The notes: generated by a model not told the origin, from the letters alone. 64,000 nucleotides of DNA from Aldehydirespirator sp965116865 (GCA_965116865.1 OZ220727.1:2914001-2978000), one strand, 5' to 3'. Shown: positions 34,083-43,930, numbered from the stretch's first letter. Made by a program: numbers and translations.

Positions 34083-34563
34083 GCGCTACGGCGCCCCGCT
34101 CGGGGGCGACCGGCCGTCCCGGGGCCAGGCAGTCGTCCATCCGTTGCCGGGCCAGTGGTGCGAAGTGGCCGCCGCCGCCCGAGCCGACGGCTTCGACCAA
34201 CTCGTCGACCTGACCGCAGTCGACTACCTCACTTACGGCGCCGACCGAAACCTGCCCGCAGGGGTGCGGCCCGAGCGGTTCGAGGTGGTGGCCGGCCTGA
34301 TCTCGCACCAGCGGCGGGAGCGCCTGCGCATGCGGGTGCAGGTCCCCGCCGACGACCCGGTCCTGCCCACGCTGTTCGATCTGTGGCCCGGCGCCGAGAG
34401 CCTCGAGCGCGAGGTCTACGACATGTTCGGCATCGTCTTCGAGGGCCACCCGGATCTCTCGCGGATCCTGATGCCGGAGGACTGGCCGGGCCATCCGCTG
34501 CGCAAGGACTACGAGAGCGGCCGGATCCCGGTCCAGTTCAAGGCCGCTTCCAACGTCAGGTGA
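34075..34563 (+). CDS. nuoC: NADH-quinone oxidoreductase subunit C
   Basis: 162 residues from ATG 34075. The 30-kDa subunit signature is present: LEREVYDMFGIVFEGHPDLS followed by ILMPEDWPGHPLRKDY. An upstream start at 33949 would add a basic tail without homology. It forms part of the peripheral connecting module with NuoD. Confidence 0.93.
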   Translation: MAERYGAPLGGDRPSRGQAVVHPLPGQWCEVAAAARADGFDQLVDLTAVDYLTYGADRNLPAGVRPERFEVVAGLISHQRRERLRMRVQVPADDPVLPTLFDLWPGAESLEREVYDMFGIVFEGHPDLSRILMPEDWPGHPLRKDYESGRIPVQFKAASNVR

Positions 34564-34580
34564 TGCGGAGCCCGCGATGA
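34563..34580 (+). other. 5-codon bridging mini-ORF between nuoC and nuoD
   Basis: ATG 34563 overlaps the nuoC stop (TGATG), and its TGA overlaps the nuoD ATG 34577 (ATGA). The encoded peptide is MRSPR. Confidence 0.4.
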
Positions 34581-35920
34581 GCGTCAGCGTCACCGACGCC
34601 GCCACCGACGCCGAGGCCTCGTCGGAGGCGTCCGGGGCTGTGGCCGGGCCCGCGGCCGGCGCGGAGCGGGTCGGCCGGCGAGAGCGGTCCGCGGTGCTGC
34701 GCATGTCGGAGGCTGAGGCGGCGCAGATCGGCGGCGATCCCGACGACCCCGGCGACGACGAGCTGGTGCTGCTGAACATGGGCCCCTCGCACCCGTCCAC
34801 CCACGGCGTGCTGCGGCTCATGCTGGAGCTGTCGGGCGAGACGGTGCTGCGCTCCAAGCCGGTCATCGGCTACCTGCACACCGGCATGGAGAAGACCGGC
34901 GAGCAGCTCACCTACCTGCAGGGCGGCACCAACGTGACCCGCATGGACTACGCCTCGCCGCTGTTCAACGAACTGGCCTTCTCGCTGGCCACGGAGCAGT
35001 TGCTGGGCATCGACGTGCCCGAGAGGGCCACCTGGATCCGCATGCTGATGTGCGAGCTCAACCGGGTCGGCTCGCACCTGCTGTTCATGGCCACCAACGG
35101 CATGGACCTGGGCGCGGTGTCGATGATGATCTACGGATGGCGCGAGCGCGAGGAGGTGCTGCGCTTCTTCGAGAAGGTCACCGGCCTGCGCATGAACCAC
35201 AACTACATCCGGCCCGGAGGGGTGGCCGCCGACCTGCCCGCCGACTGGCGAACCGACGTGGCCGGGCTGATCGGGCTGATCGAGCCCCGCCTCGACGAGT
35301 ACGACACGCTGCTCACCGGTCAGCCCATCTGGCGGGAGCGGCTCCAAGGGGTCGGCATCGTCAGCGCCGCCGAGGCCGTCGCCCTCGGGGCCACCGGGCC
35401 GCTGCTGCGCGGCGCGGGCATGGCCTGGGACCTGCGGCGCGACGAGCCCTACCTGTTCTACGACCAGGTGGACTTCGACGTCATCGCGGGCGCCCACGGC
35501 GACTGCTACGACCGGTACGCCATACGCCTCAACGAGATCCGCGAGTCGCTGCGCATCGTCGCCCAGATCATCGACATGATGCCCTCGGGCGACTACCGGA
35601 CCCAGGACAAGAAGGTGACGCCGCCGCCGCGGGCCCGCATCGACGCCTCGATGGAGGCGCTGATACACCACTTCAAGATCTTCACCGAGGGGTTCAAGGT
35701 CCCTGCCGGGGAGGCCTACGCGGCTGTCGAGTCGCCCCGGGGGGAGCTCGGGGTGTACTTGGTGAGCGACGGGTCCTCGGTGCCGTACCGGGTGCATGTG
35801 AGGGCGCCCAGCTTCGTGAACCTCCAGGCTCTGCCCCATCTGATGCAGGACGGCCTCATCGCCGACGGGGTGGCCATCATCTCCTCCGTCGACCCGATCA
35901 TGGGCGAGGTCGACCGGTGA
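34577..35920 (+). CDS. nuoD: NADH-quinone oxidoreductase subunit D
   Basis: 447 residues. After a ~65-residue acidic N-terminal extension, the 49-kDa subunit begins with LLNMGPSHPSTHGVLRLMLE and contains GYLHTGMEKTGEQ, RVGSHLLF and 'FDVIAGAHGDCYDRYAIRL'. It is structurally related to hydrogenase large subunits and forms the quinone-binding cavity with NuoB. The stop overlaps the nuoE GTG. Confidence 0.95.
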   Translation: MSVSVTDAATDAEASSEASGAVAGPAAGAERVGRRERSAVLRMSEAEAAQIGGDPDDPGDDELVLLNMGPSHPSTHGVLRLMLELSGETVLRSKPVIGYLHTGMEKTGEQLTYLQGGTNVTRMDYASPLFNELAFSLATEQLLGIDVPERATWIRMLMCELNRVGSHLLFMATNGMDLGAVSMMIYGWREREEVLRFFEKVTGLRMNHNYIRPGGVAADLPADWRTDVAGLIGLIEPRLDEYDTLLTGQPIWRERLQGVGIVSAAEAVALGATGPLLRGAGMAWDLRRDEPYLFYDQVDFDVIAGAHGDCYDRYAIRLNEIRESLRIVAQIIDMMPSGDYRTQDKKVTPPPRARIDASMEALIHHFKIFTEGFKVPAGEAYAAVESPRGELGVYLVSDGSSVPYRVHVRAPSFVNLQALPHLMQDGLIADGVAIISSVDPIMGEVDR

Positions 35921-36531
35921 CCTTCAGCGACGCCAACGAGGAGCTGGCGGCCGAGATCGTCTCGTGGTACCCCCGGCCCCGCTCGGCGCTGATCCCGCTG
36001 CTGCACCTGGCCCAGGAGCAGGACGGCTATCTGACCGCCTGCGCCATGCGTCGCATAGGCGAACTGGTCGGCGCCACACCGGCCGAGGTCAAGGGCACAG
36101 CCGGCTTCTACGAGATGTTCCGCTTCGAGCCGGTCGGCGCCTACCTGGTGAACGTGTGCACCAACATCTCCTGCCTTCTGTGGGGCGGCGAGGAGTTGCT
36201 GGAGCACGCCTGCGAGTCGCTCGGGGTGGACCTGGGCGGCACCACCGCCGACGGCAAGTTCACCGTCGAGGAGGCGGAGTGCATCGCGGCCTGCACGGAA
36301 GCTCCGTGCCTGCAGGTCAACTACTGCTATCGGGGACGGGTGACGCCCGACGATTTCGACAGGCTGATCGACGACCTGCGCGCCGGACGTCTCGACGTTC
36401 CCCGCCACGGCACGCTGTCGAGGGTGAGGCAGTCGGTTCCCGCCGAGCGTCGTGCCGGGGTCGTCCCGCCGGAGCAGGCCCGCGAGGCGCCCGTGTGGCT
36501 CTCGCGCAACGATGTCGAGGCGGCCGGCTGA
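35917..36531 (+). CDS. nuoE: NADH-quinone oxidoreductase subunit E
   Basis: 204 residues from GTG overlapping the nuoD stop (GTGA). It has a thioredoxin-like 2Fe-2S domain with VCTNISCLLWGG and ECIAACTEAPCLQVN, whose Cys residues bind cluster N1a. The last ~45 residues are an extra tail. It pairs with NuoF in the NADH dehydrogenase module. Confidence 0.93.
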   Translation: MTFSDANEELAAEIVSWYPRPRSALIPLLHLAQEQDGYLTACAMRRIGELVGATPAEVKGTAGFYEMFRFEPVGAYLVNVCTNISCLLWGGEELLEHACESLGVDLGGTTADGKFTVEEAECIAACTEAPCLQVNYCYRGRVTPDDFDRLIDDLRAGRLDVPRHGTLSRVRQSVPAERRAGVVPPEQAREAPVWLSRNDVEAAG

Positions 36532-36635
36532 TGGACCGGCGGGCGGTCGTCGCTGATCTGTGCACAGCTGCTTGGGCTGGGACCGGATTTGCGCGCACAG
36601 ACGTTGCAGGCGTCGCAGCCGGGGCGGTCCGCTGA
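36531..36635 (+). other. 34-codon bridging mini-ORF between nuoE and nuoF
   Basis: Start and stop each overlap the flanking genes by one base (TGATG at 36529-36533 and 36633-36637). The start context (CTGATGGACCGGCGGGC) resembles that of nuoF (CTGATGGATCAACGGGC), so this may be a diverged start-region duplication. Confidence 0.45.
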
Positions 36636-38050
36636 TGGATCAACGGGCCGCGGACGGCTACATCGCGCATGCGCCCGGCTATGTGCACAACGACGGCCCC
36701 AAGCTGGTCACGGGCCGCTTCACGCATGAGGACTCGTTCACTCTGGCCCGCTACGAGGCCACCGGCGGCTACGACGGGCTACGGGCCGCGCTGGAGACGA
36801 CTCCGGCTGCAGTCCATGAAGAGGTGCGGGCGGCCACGCTGCTGGGCCGTGGCGGAGCCGGGTTCCCCGCCGGGGTCAAGTGGGGCTTCCTGCCGCCGGG
36901 CAAGCATCCCCGCTACCTCGTCGTCAACGGCGACGAGAGCGAGCCGGGCACCTACAAGGACCGCCTCCTCATGGAACGCGACCCCCATCAGCTCATCGAG
37001 GGATGCCTCATCGCCTGCTACGCGCTGGGCCTGCAGCAGTGCTTCCTGTATGTGCGGGGCGAGATGGCCCTCGCCCAGGAGCGCATCGCGTCCGCTCTCA
37101 ACGAGGCCTACGCGGCCGGCTACGCGGGACGGCAGATCCGCGGGAGCGATTTCTCGGTGGACATCGTGATGGCGTGGGGTGCGGGCGCCTACATCGTGGG
37201 TGAGGAGACCGCGCTCATCGAGAGCCTCGAGGGTCGTCGGGGCATGCCACGTCTCAAGCCGCCGTACTTCCCGGCCGCGGTCGGCCTGTACGGCCGGCCC
37301 ACCATCGTCAACAATGTGGAGACGCTCTCGAACCTGCCGTGGATGATGGTCAACGGCGCCGACGCCTACCGCCGGCACGGCTCGGAGTCGTCGCCCGGCA
37401 CCCGGATGTTCGCGGTGTCGGGCCATCTTCGCCGCCCGGGGGTGTACGAGGTCGAGCATGGGGTGACCACGTTCCGCGAGCTGATCTACGGCGACAACTT
37501 CTGCCGGGGGATCCGCGACGGCCGCGAGCTGAAGATGTTCATCCCCGGCGGGGGCTCCGCTCCCTGGTTCTTCGCCGAGCATCTGGACCTGCCCCTGGAG
37601 GCCCGACCGGTGGGCGCGGCCGGGTCGATGCTCGGATCGGGCGCCGTCGTGGTCATGGACGACACCACCGACCCAGTGCGGGCCGCCTGGCGGCTAGTGA
37701 AGTTCTTCGCCCGCGAGTCCTGCGGCAAATGCACCCCGTGCCGCGAGGGGACCACCTGGCTGGAGCAGATCCTGCGACGCATCCTCGACGGGGCCGGCCG
37801 GCCCTCAGACATCGACCTGCTGCTCGACATAGGCGACAACATCAGTCCCGGCCCCTACCCGGCAGCCGCCCACGACGGACTCGAGGCTGTGCCGTTCCCG
37901 CCCCGCCAGACCACGATCTGCCCGCTCGGACCCTCCGCGGTGGCGCCGGTGGTGTCGAGCGTCCGCCGATTCCGCGACGAGTACGAGTCCAAGATCACTC
38001 GCCGCGACCCGATCCCCCTCGCGGTCGCCGTCGCAGGCGCCGTCCGATGA
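36635..38050 (+). CDS. nuoF: NADH-quinone oxidoreductase subunit F
   Basis: 471 residues. It has the FMN/NADH-binding glycine-rich region GRGGAGFPAGVKW, 'VVNGDESEPGTYKDRLLM', 'GAGAYIVGEETALIESLEG', and the N3-cluster motif ESCGKCTPCREGT. It oxidises NADH and feeds electrons to the iron-sulfur chain through NuoE and NuoG. Confidence 0.95.
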   Translation: MDQRAADGYIAHAPGYVHNDGPKLVTGRFTHEDSFTLARYEATGGYDGLRAALETTPAAVHEEVRAATLLGRGGAGFPAGVKWGFLPPGKHPRYLVVNGDESEPGTYKDRLLMERDPHQLIEGCLIACYALGLQQCFLYVRGEMALAQERIASALNEAYAAGYAGRQIRGSDFSVDIVMAWGAGAYIVGEETALIESLEGRRGMPRLKPPYFPAAVGLYGRPTIVNNVETLSNLPWMMVNGADAYRRHGSESSPGTRMFAVSGHLRRPGVYEVEHGVTTFRELIYGDNFCRGIRDGRELKMFIPGGGSAPWFFAEHLDLPLEARPVGAAGSMLGSGAVVVMDDTTDPVRAAWRLVKFFARESCGKCTPCREGTTWLEQILRRILDGAGRPSDIDLLLDIGDNISPGPYPAAAHDGLEAVPFPPRQTTICPLGPSAVAPVVSSVRRFRDEYESKITRRDPIPLAVAVAGAVR

Positions 38051-38097
38051 CCGTGGATCGACGCCTCGGGCCCGCCGGCCGGGAGGGCGCGCCGTGA
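38047..38097 (+). other. 16-codon bridging mini-ORF between nuoF and nuoG
   Basis: ATG 38047 overlaps the nuoF stop (ATGA), and the frame's TGA overlaps the nuoG GTG (GTGA at 38094). Confidence 0.4.
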
Positions 38098-40925
38098 CCG
38101 CCGCAGCGCCCCGGGCGGCTGTGGAGATCGCCGTCGACGGAGCGGCCGTGGCCGCCAGGCCGGGTGAGCTGTTGATCGATGCCTGCGAGCGCAACGGCGT
38201 CCACATCCCCCGGTTCTGCTACCACCCGCGGATGAGGCCGGTGGGCATGTGCCGCATGTGCCTGGTGGAAGTCGACACCGGGCGCGGCCCCTCCCTTCAG
38301 CCCTCGTGCATGGTGCCGGTGTCGGAGGGCATGAAGGTGGCCACCGAGTCCGAGGCCGCCAAGAAGGCCCAGGACGGTGTGCTCGAGTTCCTGCTCATCA
38401 ACCACCCGCTCGACTGCCCGGTGTGCGACAAGGGCGGCGAATGCCCCCTCCAGGACCAGACCATGGCGTACGGGCCGGGCGAGACCCGCTTCGTGGAGGA
38501 GAAGCGCCACTTCGCCAAACCTGTCGCCATCAGCGAGACCGTCTACCTCGACCGGGAGCGCTGCATCCTCTGCGACCGCTGCACCCGCTTCGCCGACGAG
38601 GTAGCCGGCGACGCCCTCATCCACTTCATGGGCCGCGGCAACCACACCGAGGTCAACACCTTCCCCGACGAGCCGTTCGCCTCCTACTTCTCGGGCAACA
38701 CCGTTCAGATCTGCCCGGTGGGAGCGCTGACCGCCGCGCCGTACCGTTTCAAGGCACGGCCGTGGGACCTCACCGAGTCGCTTTCCACCGCCTGGGTCGA
38801 CAGCGTGGGCGCGAGGGTGGCGGTGCAGGCGTCGCGCAACCGGGTGCTGCGGGTGCTCGGCGTCGACGCCGACGCCGTCAACCGGGGCTGGCTGACGGAC
38901 AAGGAGCGTTTCGGCTTCGAGGCCCTCAACAGTCCCGAGCGCCTGGCTGCGCCGATTGCGAGGGACTCGGACGATGACACGGGTCCAAAGTGGCGGGACA
39001 CGGGCTGGGGCGCGGCCCTCGACCGGATCGCCGACACGCTCCGCGGGGCCCCGGCGGCGCGGGTGGCCGTGCTGGGCGGCGCCCGACTCACCAACGAGGC
39101 CCAGTACATGTGGGCCAAGCTGGCCAAGGGTGTGATCGGCACCGACAATGTGGACGCCCAGCTCGACGACGGCCTCGACCCGGAACTGGTGCTCGGCCTG
39201 CCCCGAGCCACCATCGACGATGCCTGCCGGCCCGGCGGCGCCGTTGTGCTGATCGGTCCCGACCTCAAAGAGGAACTGGGCGCCCTGTATCTGCGGCTGC
39301 GCCACGCCATCGTCCACGACGGTGTGCAACTGATCGAGGTCACGCCGGGCGCGACCAGCTTGTCGCCCCTCGCCCAGCACTCGCTGCACCCCCGCCCCGG
39401 CACAACGGCTCGGCTCGTCCGAGCGTTGGCGCTGGCAACCGATCCCGAGGTCCTGCAGGCCGCTGCCAGCGAGGCGCCCCTCGCGGAGGCACCCGTCTCG
39501 GGCGGGCTTGCCGCTGCTGCGGAGGGCGGGTTGGCCGCCGAGCTGCGGGAGGCGCTGAGTACTGCCGGCACGGTGCTGGGCGTCGACGCTGCGAGCATCA
39601 AGTCGGCTTCTCGGGCTTTGGCCGCCGCGGCCGGCGGCATCACGGTGGTGTTGGGCCGGGCGTCGCTGGCTGAGGCGTCCGCCGACGTGGAGCAGGCCGC
39701 CGCCGACCTGGCCGACCTGCTGCCGGCCGGGTTCCTGCCCGCCCTGCGGCGGGGCAATGTGCTCGGCGCCCTCGAGGCGGGTCTGGCGCCGGGCCTGCTG
39801 CCCGGTGGCACACGCCTCGAGGACGGCGGGGGCGGCGACACTGCTGAGGCTGCGGAGGGTTTTGAGCTTCGAGGTTCGGTCGGTGCAGGCGGTGGCGAGG
39901 ACGCCGAGGACGTCGACGACGATGGCGCGGTGGTGGGTGCTGAGCAGGCCGTGGCCGGCGGGGCGGCGGGTGTCTCCGACGGTGGGGCCCTGGCCGGTGC
40001 GTGGCCGCGGCTGCCTGCAGGGGCGGGGCTGGGCGCGGCGGGTGTCCTGCGGGCAGCCGCCCGCGGCGAGATCGACGTGCTCGTGCTCGTGGGGGCGGAT
40101 CCCCTCAACGACTTCGTCGACCGTGACCTCGCCTATCGGGGCCTGCGAGGGGCCGGCCTCGTCGTGGCGGTCGACCTGTTCGTCAACGACTCGTCCGCGC
40201 TGGCCGCCGACGTCGTGCTGCCGGCTGCCGGCCCCACCGAATGCGACGGCACGTTCACCAACCTGGAGGGCCGGGTCAGCCCCATGAACCGCCGGGTGAC
40301 CCCGCCCGGCACGGCCCGGCCCGACTGGATGATCGCCGCCGAGATGGCCGAGCGGCTCGAGCCCGGCTCGACCGAGGGGCTCGACTCCCCGGAGGACATC
40401 CGAGCCGAGATGGCCCGCGTCTCAGCGGTCCACGCCCCGCTCACCGAGGAGGCCCTGGCCGAGAATCCGGTCGAAGGCGTGCGGCTCGCGTCGGGCGGAG
40501 AATCCGGCGGGCGGCTCGGCAGCATCCGTCGGCCGCGCTCGCGCCGTCTGCACAGCAGCACCGCGACAAAACCCGCCTCCATCCGGGACCTGCCTGAGGC
40601 CGCGGCTGGGGAAGGGTTCCTGCTGGTGGCATCGCGCACCATGTACGACGATGGCGTGATGCTGCGCCACTGTCCGTCGAGCCGGGCCCTGGCCCCCGGT
40701 GCGTCGGCCCGCATCAACCCGGACGACCTCGGCGCAGCCCGCCTGGGGGAGGGCGCCGCGGTGCGGGTCGTGTCCGACCTCGATGAGATCGAGGCGACCT
40801 TGACCGTCGACGCCGGCGTGGCGGCCGGCACGTTGAAGGTCCATTGGCTGGCGCCCGGCGCCCCGGCCAATCGGCTCATTGCCGCCGGCGCCGATGTCAC
40901 CGTGGTGAAGGTCGAAGCCCGGTGA
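38094..40925 (+). CDS. nuoG: NADH-quinone oxidoreductase subunit G
   Basis: 943 residues from GTG. Cluster ligands are seen in order: FCYHPRMRPVGMCRMC (2Fe-2S), the His-Cys site near CDKGGECPLQDQ, then ERCILCDRCTRF with 'VQICPVGALTAAPYR' (4Fe-4S), followed by the molybdopterin-oxidoreductase-like domain. Length exceeds the usual ~800 because of an Ala/Gly/Asp-rich insertion around residues 575-650. The last part (SGGRLGSIRRPRSRRL) is also low-complexity before the beta-barrel end. The stop overlaps nuoH (GTGA). Confidence 0.93.
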   Translation: MTAAAPRAAVEIAVDGAAVAARPGELLIDACERNGVHIPRFCYHPRMRPVGMCRMCLVEVDTGRGPSLQPSCMVPVSEGMKVATESEAAKKAQDGVLEFLLINHPLDCPVCDKGGECPLQDQTMAYGPGETRFVEEKRHFAKPVAISETVYLDRERCILCDRCTRFADEVAGDALIHFMGRGNHTEVNTFPDEPFASYFSGNTVQICPVGALTAAPYRFKARPWDLTESLSTAWVDSVGARVAVQASRNRVLRVLGVDADAVNRGWLTDKERFGFEALNSPERLAAPIARDSDDDTGPKWRDTGWGAALDRIADTLRGAPAARVAVLGGARLTNEAQYMWAKLAKGVIGTDNVDAQLDDGLDPELVLGLPRATIDDACRPGGAVVLIGPDLKEELGALYLRLRHAIVHDGVQLIEVTPGATSLSPLAQHSLHPRPGTTARLVRALALATDPEVLQAAASEAPLAEAPVSGGLAAAAEGGLAAELREALSTAGTVLGVDAASIKSASRALAAAAGGITVVLGRASLAEASADVEQAAADLADLLPAGFLPALRRGNVLGALEAGLAPGLLPGGTRLEDGGGGDTAEAAEGFELRGSVGAGGGEDAEDVDDDGAVVGAEQAVAGGAAGVSDGGALAGAWPRLPAGAGLGAAGVLRAAARGEIDVLVLVGADPLNDFVDRDLAYRGLRGAGLVVAVDLFVNDSSALAADVVLPAAGPTECDGTFTNLEGRVSPMNRRVTPPGTARPDWMIAAEMAERLEPGSTEGLDSPEDIRAEMARVSAVHAPLTEEALAENPVEGVRLASGGESGGRLGSIRRPRSRRLHSSTATKPASIRDLPEAAAGEGFLLVASRTMYDDGVMLRHCPSSRALAPGASARINPDDLGAARLGEGAAVRVVSDLDEIEATLTVDAGVAAGTLKVHWLAPGAPANRLIAAGADVTVVKVEAR

Positions 40926-42193
40926 CCGGAACCTTCGTGCTGGCGGCCGATCCCATGCTGGCGGGCGACGTCGGCCTGGTGGAGGTCGTGCTGACGCTGG
41001 CCAAGGTTGTCGTGGCCTTCGTGTTCCTGCTGGTGGCCGTGACGCTGATGATCTGGTTCGAGCGGAAGCTGCTGGGAGGTATGCACCAGCGGTTCGGGCC
41101 CACGATCGCCGGGCCCTTCGGCATCCTGCAGACCCTCGCCGACGGGATCAAGCTCTTCTTCAAGGAGGACCTGGTGCCGGACCGGTCGGACCGGTTCGTG
41201 TTCAAGCTGGCGCCGTACCTGTCGCTCATCCCCGCCTTCCTGGCCTTCGCCATCGTTCCGCTCGGAGGGGACTTCAGCAACGGCGGCGAAGTCGAGTTGT
41301 GGGGTCGCACCACCTACCTGCAGGTGGCCGACCCGCCCATCGGGATCCTGCTGTTCTTGGCTATGAGCTCGGTCGCCGTTTACGGTGTGATGCTGGCCGG
41401 GTGGTCGTCGGGGTCGAAGTACCCGCTGCTGGGCTCGGTGCGGGCGTCGGCGCAGATGGTGAGCTACGAGGCCGCACTGGGTCTGGCGGTGGCGTCCATC
41501 GTGCTGGTCACCGGGGGGCTGTCCACCCACGACATGGTGGCCGTGCAGGCCAGCGAGGGCTACTTCGGTGTCGTCCCCCGCTGGAACGTGATCGTCACCG
41601 GCTTGGTGCCCTTCCTCGTGTTCATGGTCGCCGGCACGGCCGAACTGAACCGCCCGCCCTTCGACCTGGTCGAGGCCGAGCAGGAACTGGTGGGCGGCTT
41701 CCACACCGAGTACTCATCGATCCGCTTCGCGATGTTCTTCCTGGCCGAGTTCATGAACACCATCACGATGTCGGCCGTCATCGTCACCCTGTTCTTCGGC
41801 GGGCCTGCCGGTCCGGTGTTGGTGGACGAGGTGGGCGGGGTCGGCATCGCCTGGGCGTGGGGCTTCGCCTGGTTCTTCGGCAAGCTGTTCGTGCTGCTGT
41901 TCTGCTTCGTGTGGGTGCGGGCCACGCTGCCCCGGTTCCGCTACGACCAGCTCATGGACCTCGGATGGAAGGTGCTCATACCGGTGGCGCTGGGCTGGTT
42001 CCTGTTCCTGGCCGCTCTGGACGTGGGCCGCGACCGGGGCTGGAACGAGGCCGCGGTCACCGCCGCGGCGCTGCTGGCGTTCGGCGTCGGCGCCCTGCTG
42101 CTGGCCCAGGCGGTGCGCCGCGGCCGCAGCACCCGAGAACCGCTGGCGGTCCGCCCCCCTGAGGGCGCCGACCCTGTCGAGGAGAAGGTCTGA
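40922..42193 (+). CDS. nuoH: NADH-quinone oxidoreductase subunit H
   Basis: 423 residues from GTG 40922. Eight or more membrane helices, with the conserved ERKLLGGMHQRFGP, 'QTLADGIKLFFKED', AELNRPPFDLVEAEQELV and 'TEYSSIRFAMFFLAEF' that line the quinone-access channel and couple to proton pumping. The C-terminus has a ninth helix and a charged tail. Confidence 0.95.
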   Translation: MTGTFVLAADPMLAGDVGLVEVVLTLAKVVVAFVFLLVAVTLMIWFERKLLGGMHQRFGPTIAGPFGILQTLADGIKLFFKEDLVPDRSDRFVFKLAPYLSLIPAFLAFAIVPLGGDFSNGGEVELWGRTTYLQVADPPIGILLFLAMSSVAVYGVMLAGWSSGSKYPLLGSVRASAQMVSYEAALGLAVASIVLVTGGLSTHDMVAVQASEGYFGVVPRWNVIVTGLVPFLVFMVAGTAELNRPPFDLVEAEQELVGGFHTEYSSIRFAMFFLAEFMNTITMSAVIVTLFFGGPAGPVLVDEVGGVGIAWAWGFAWFFGKLFVLLFCFVWVRATLPRFRYDQLMDLGWKVLIPVALGWFLFLAALDVGRDRGWNEAAVTAAALLAFGVGALLLAQAVRRGRSTREPLAVRPPEGADPVEEKV

Positions 42194-42194
42194 C

Positions 42195-42923
42195 ATGGGC
42201 TACCTGCACGGGTTCGCGGTCACTCTGCGACAGCTGTTCCTTCCGCGGGTCACCACCGACTACCGGGGCGGCTTCGACGACTCGCCCAACGACGTCAAGC
42301 GACCCAAACCGGAGCGGCTGCACGGTCGCCACGTGCTCAACCGCTACGACGACGGCATGGAGAAGTGCATCGGCTGCGAGCTGTGCGCCGGGGTGTGCCC
42401 CGCCGGCTGCATCTACGTGCGCGGCGCCGACAACGACCCCGACGCCCCGGTCGCGCCGGGCGAGCGCTACGGCTATGTCTACGAGATCAACTACCTGCGC
42501 TGCATCCACTGCGACCTGTGCGTGGAAGCCTGTCCCACCCAGGCCATCACCGAGTCGAAGCTGTTCGAGTTCTCGTTCACCAGCCGTGACGACGCCGTCT
42601 ACACCAAAGACGAGCTTCTGGTGGACGACGACGGCCGGCCCCGCCGGATGCCGTGGGAGGACTGGCGCGACGGCGACGACGCGTTGACGTCTGGCTGGAT
42701 GCGGGCCACTTCGCCCTCCGGTGACCACCGCTACGTGGGCGAGACAGCCTGGTCCGGCGAACTCGGCTACGGCGTGCGTGCCGCTGAGCCGGCCGACGAG
42801 GATGGTCCTCCGTTGCTGGACGACCGTCCGGCTGCCGCCAAGCTCCCGGCCGAGCCTGCCGATGTCGGGGGTCTCCCGGTCGGTGGGGGCGTCCCGGCTG
42901 AAGGGGGGTCCTCTGATGGCTGA
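42195..42923 (+). CDS. nuoI: NADH-quinone oxidoreductase subunit I
   Basis: 242 residues, one base after the nuoH stop. Two 4Fe-4S motifs, CIGCELCAGVCPAGCI and CIHCDLCVEACPTQAI, carry clusters N6a and N6b. The family is usually ~180 residues; here a ~60-residue acidic/Pro tail has been added, and its end overlaps nuoJ by 8 bp. Confidence 0.94.
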   Translation: MGYLHGFAVTLRQLFLPRVTTDYRGGFDDSPNDVKRPKPERLHGRHVLNRYDDGMEKCIGCELCAGVCPAGCIYVRGADNDPDAPVAPGERYGYVYEINYLRCIHCDLCVEACPTQAITESKLFEFSFTSRDDAVYTKDELLVDDDGRPRRMPWEDWRDGDDALTSGWMRATSPSGDHRYVGETAWSGELGYGVRAAEPADEDGPPLLDDRPAAAKLPAEPADVGGLPVGGGVPAEGGSSDG

Positions 42924-43503
42924 GGCGGTGTTCGCTGTGGCGGCAGTGATCATTCTCGTGGGGGCTGTGGGGGTGGTGGCCAGCCGCAATCCGGTGCATG
43001 CCGCCCTGTTCCTGGTGCAGACGCTGGTGGGGGTGGCCGTGCTGTTCGTGCTGAACGACGCTCACTTCCTGGCCGCGGTCCAAGTAGTGGTGTACGCCGG
43101 CGCTGTCGTGATCCTGTTCCTGTTCGTGATCATGCTGCTGGGGGTGGACAAGGCCGAGGAACTGCGGATCGAGCCGATCTTCGGGCAGCGGCCGCTGGCC
43201 GTCGTCGTGGGCGTGGCCCTCGCCGGGGTGCTGGGCACGGTCGTCGTCACCGGCGCCGACGTGCTCACCGGGCTGCGGCGCACCGGCGGCGACCGGGCTC
43301 TCGGCGGCGACGCCACCGACGTCGAGCGCCTGGGTCGGGTGCTGTTCAGCGAATTCGCCTTCGCCGTGGAGATCACCGCGGCGTTGCTGACGGTGGCCGT
43401 GGTGGGGGCCGTGGTCCTGACCCGCCGGGCGCCCCGCTCCGGCCCGGAGGCCCCAACCAGCGCTGACGACTCTGTTGCAGCGTGTCGGGGTGAGGCGTCG
43501 TGA
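42916..43503 (+). CDS. nuoJ: NADH-quinone oxidoreductase subunit J
   Basis: 195 residues with five membrane helices. 'SRNPVHAALFLVQTLVGVAV' and AAVQVVVYAGAVVILFLFVI are the NuoJ signatures, the latter containing the pi-bulge helix important in coupling. A ~45-residue soluble loop separates helices four and five. Confidence 0.92.
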   Translation: MAEAVFAVAAVIILVGAVGVVASRNPVHAALFLVQTLVGVAVLFVLNDAHFLAAVQVVVYAGAVVILFLFVIMLLGVDKAEELRIEPIFGQRPLAVVVGVALAGVLGTVVVTGADVLTGLRRTGGDRALGGDATDVERLGRVLFSEFAFAVEITAALLTVAVVGAVVLTRRAPRSGPEAPTSADDSVAACRGEAS

Positions 43504-43616
43504 CTCCCGTCCCTGCTCGCCGCGTCCACGGGACGCTCGGGCCGCGGCCTCGCTCAGCGGCCTGTGTGCTCCCCACGGTCCCGCGGGCTGTCCGCTCCGC
43601 CGAAGGAGGCGCGTGA
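43500..43616 (+). other. 38-codon bridging mini-ORF between nuoJ and nuoK
   Basis: GTG 43500 overlaps the nuoJ stop (GTGA), and its TGA overlaps the nuoK ATG by one base (TGATG at 43614-43618). The strong AAGGAGG ribosome site of nuoK lies inside. The peptide is Arg/Pro-rich with no family. Confidence 0.45.
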
Positions 43617-43930
43617 TGGACCTGGCCGAGCTGTCGACGGGCTGGTATCTGGCGCTGGCCGTGTCGCTGTTCTCCATCGGCGGGGTCGGTCTGCTGGTGC
43701 GGCGCAACCTGCTGGTGATGTTCATGTGTGTGGAACTGATGCTCAACGCCGTGAATGTGGCATTCGTCGCTCTCGGCGCCGGGCTCAACGACGTGGGCGG
43801 CCAGGTCGCGGTGTTCTTCGTGCTGGTGGTGGCGGCCACCGAGGCGGTGGTCGGCCTGGCGCTGGTGCTGGCCATCAACCGGCGACGCTCCGGCGCGACC
43901 GCCGACGACTTGTCGCTGCTGAAGGGCTGA
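43616..43930 (+). CDS. nuoK: NADH-quinone oxidoreductase subunit K
   Basis: 104 residues, three membrane helices: LALAVSLFSIGGVGLLVRRN, LLVMFMCVELMLNAVNVAFV with the conserved Glu in helix two, and 'VFFVLVVAATEAVVGLALVL' with the second conserved Glu. It is a proton-channel subunit related to MrpC. The last codons are duplicated just downstream. Confidence 0.95.
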   Translation: MDLAELSTGWYLALAVSLFSIGGVGLLVRRNLLVMFMCVELMLNAVNVAFVALGAGLNDVGGQVAVFFVLVVAATEAVVGLALVLAINRRRSGATADDLSLLKG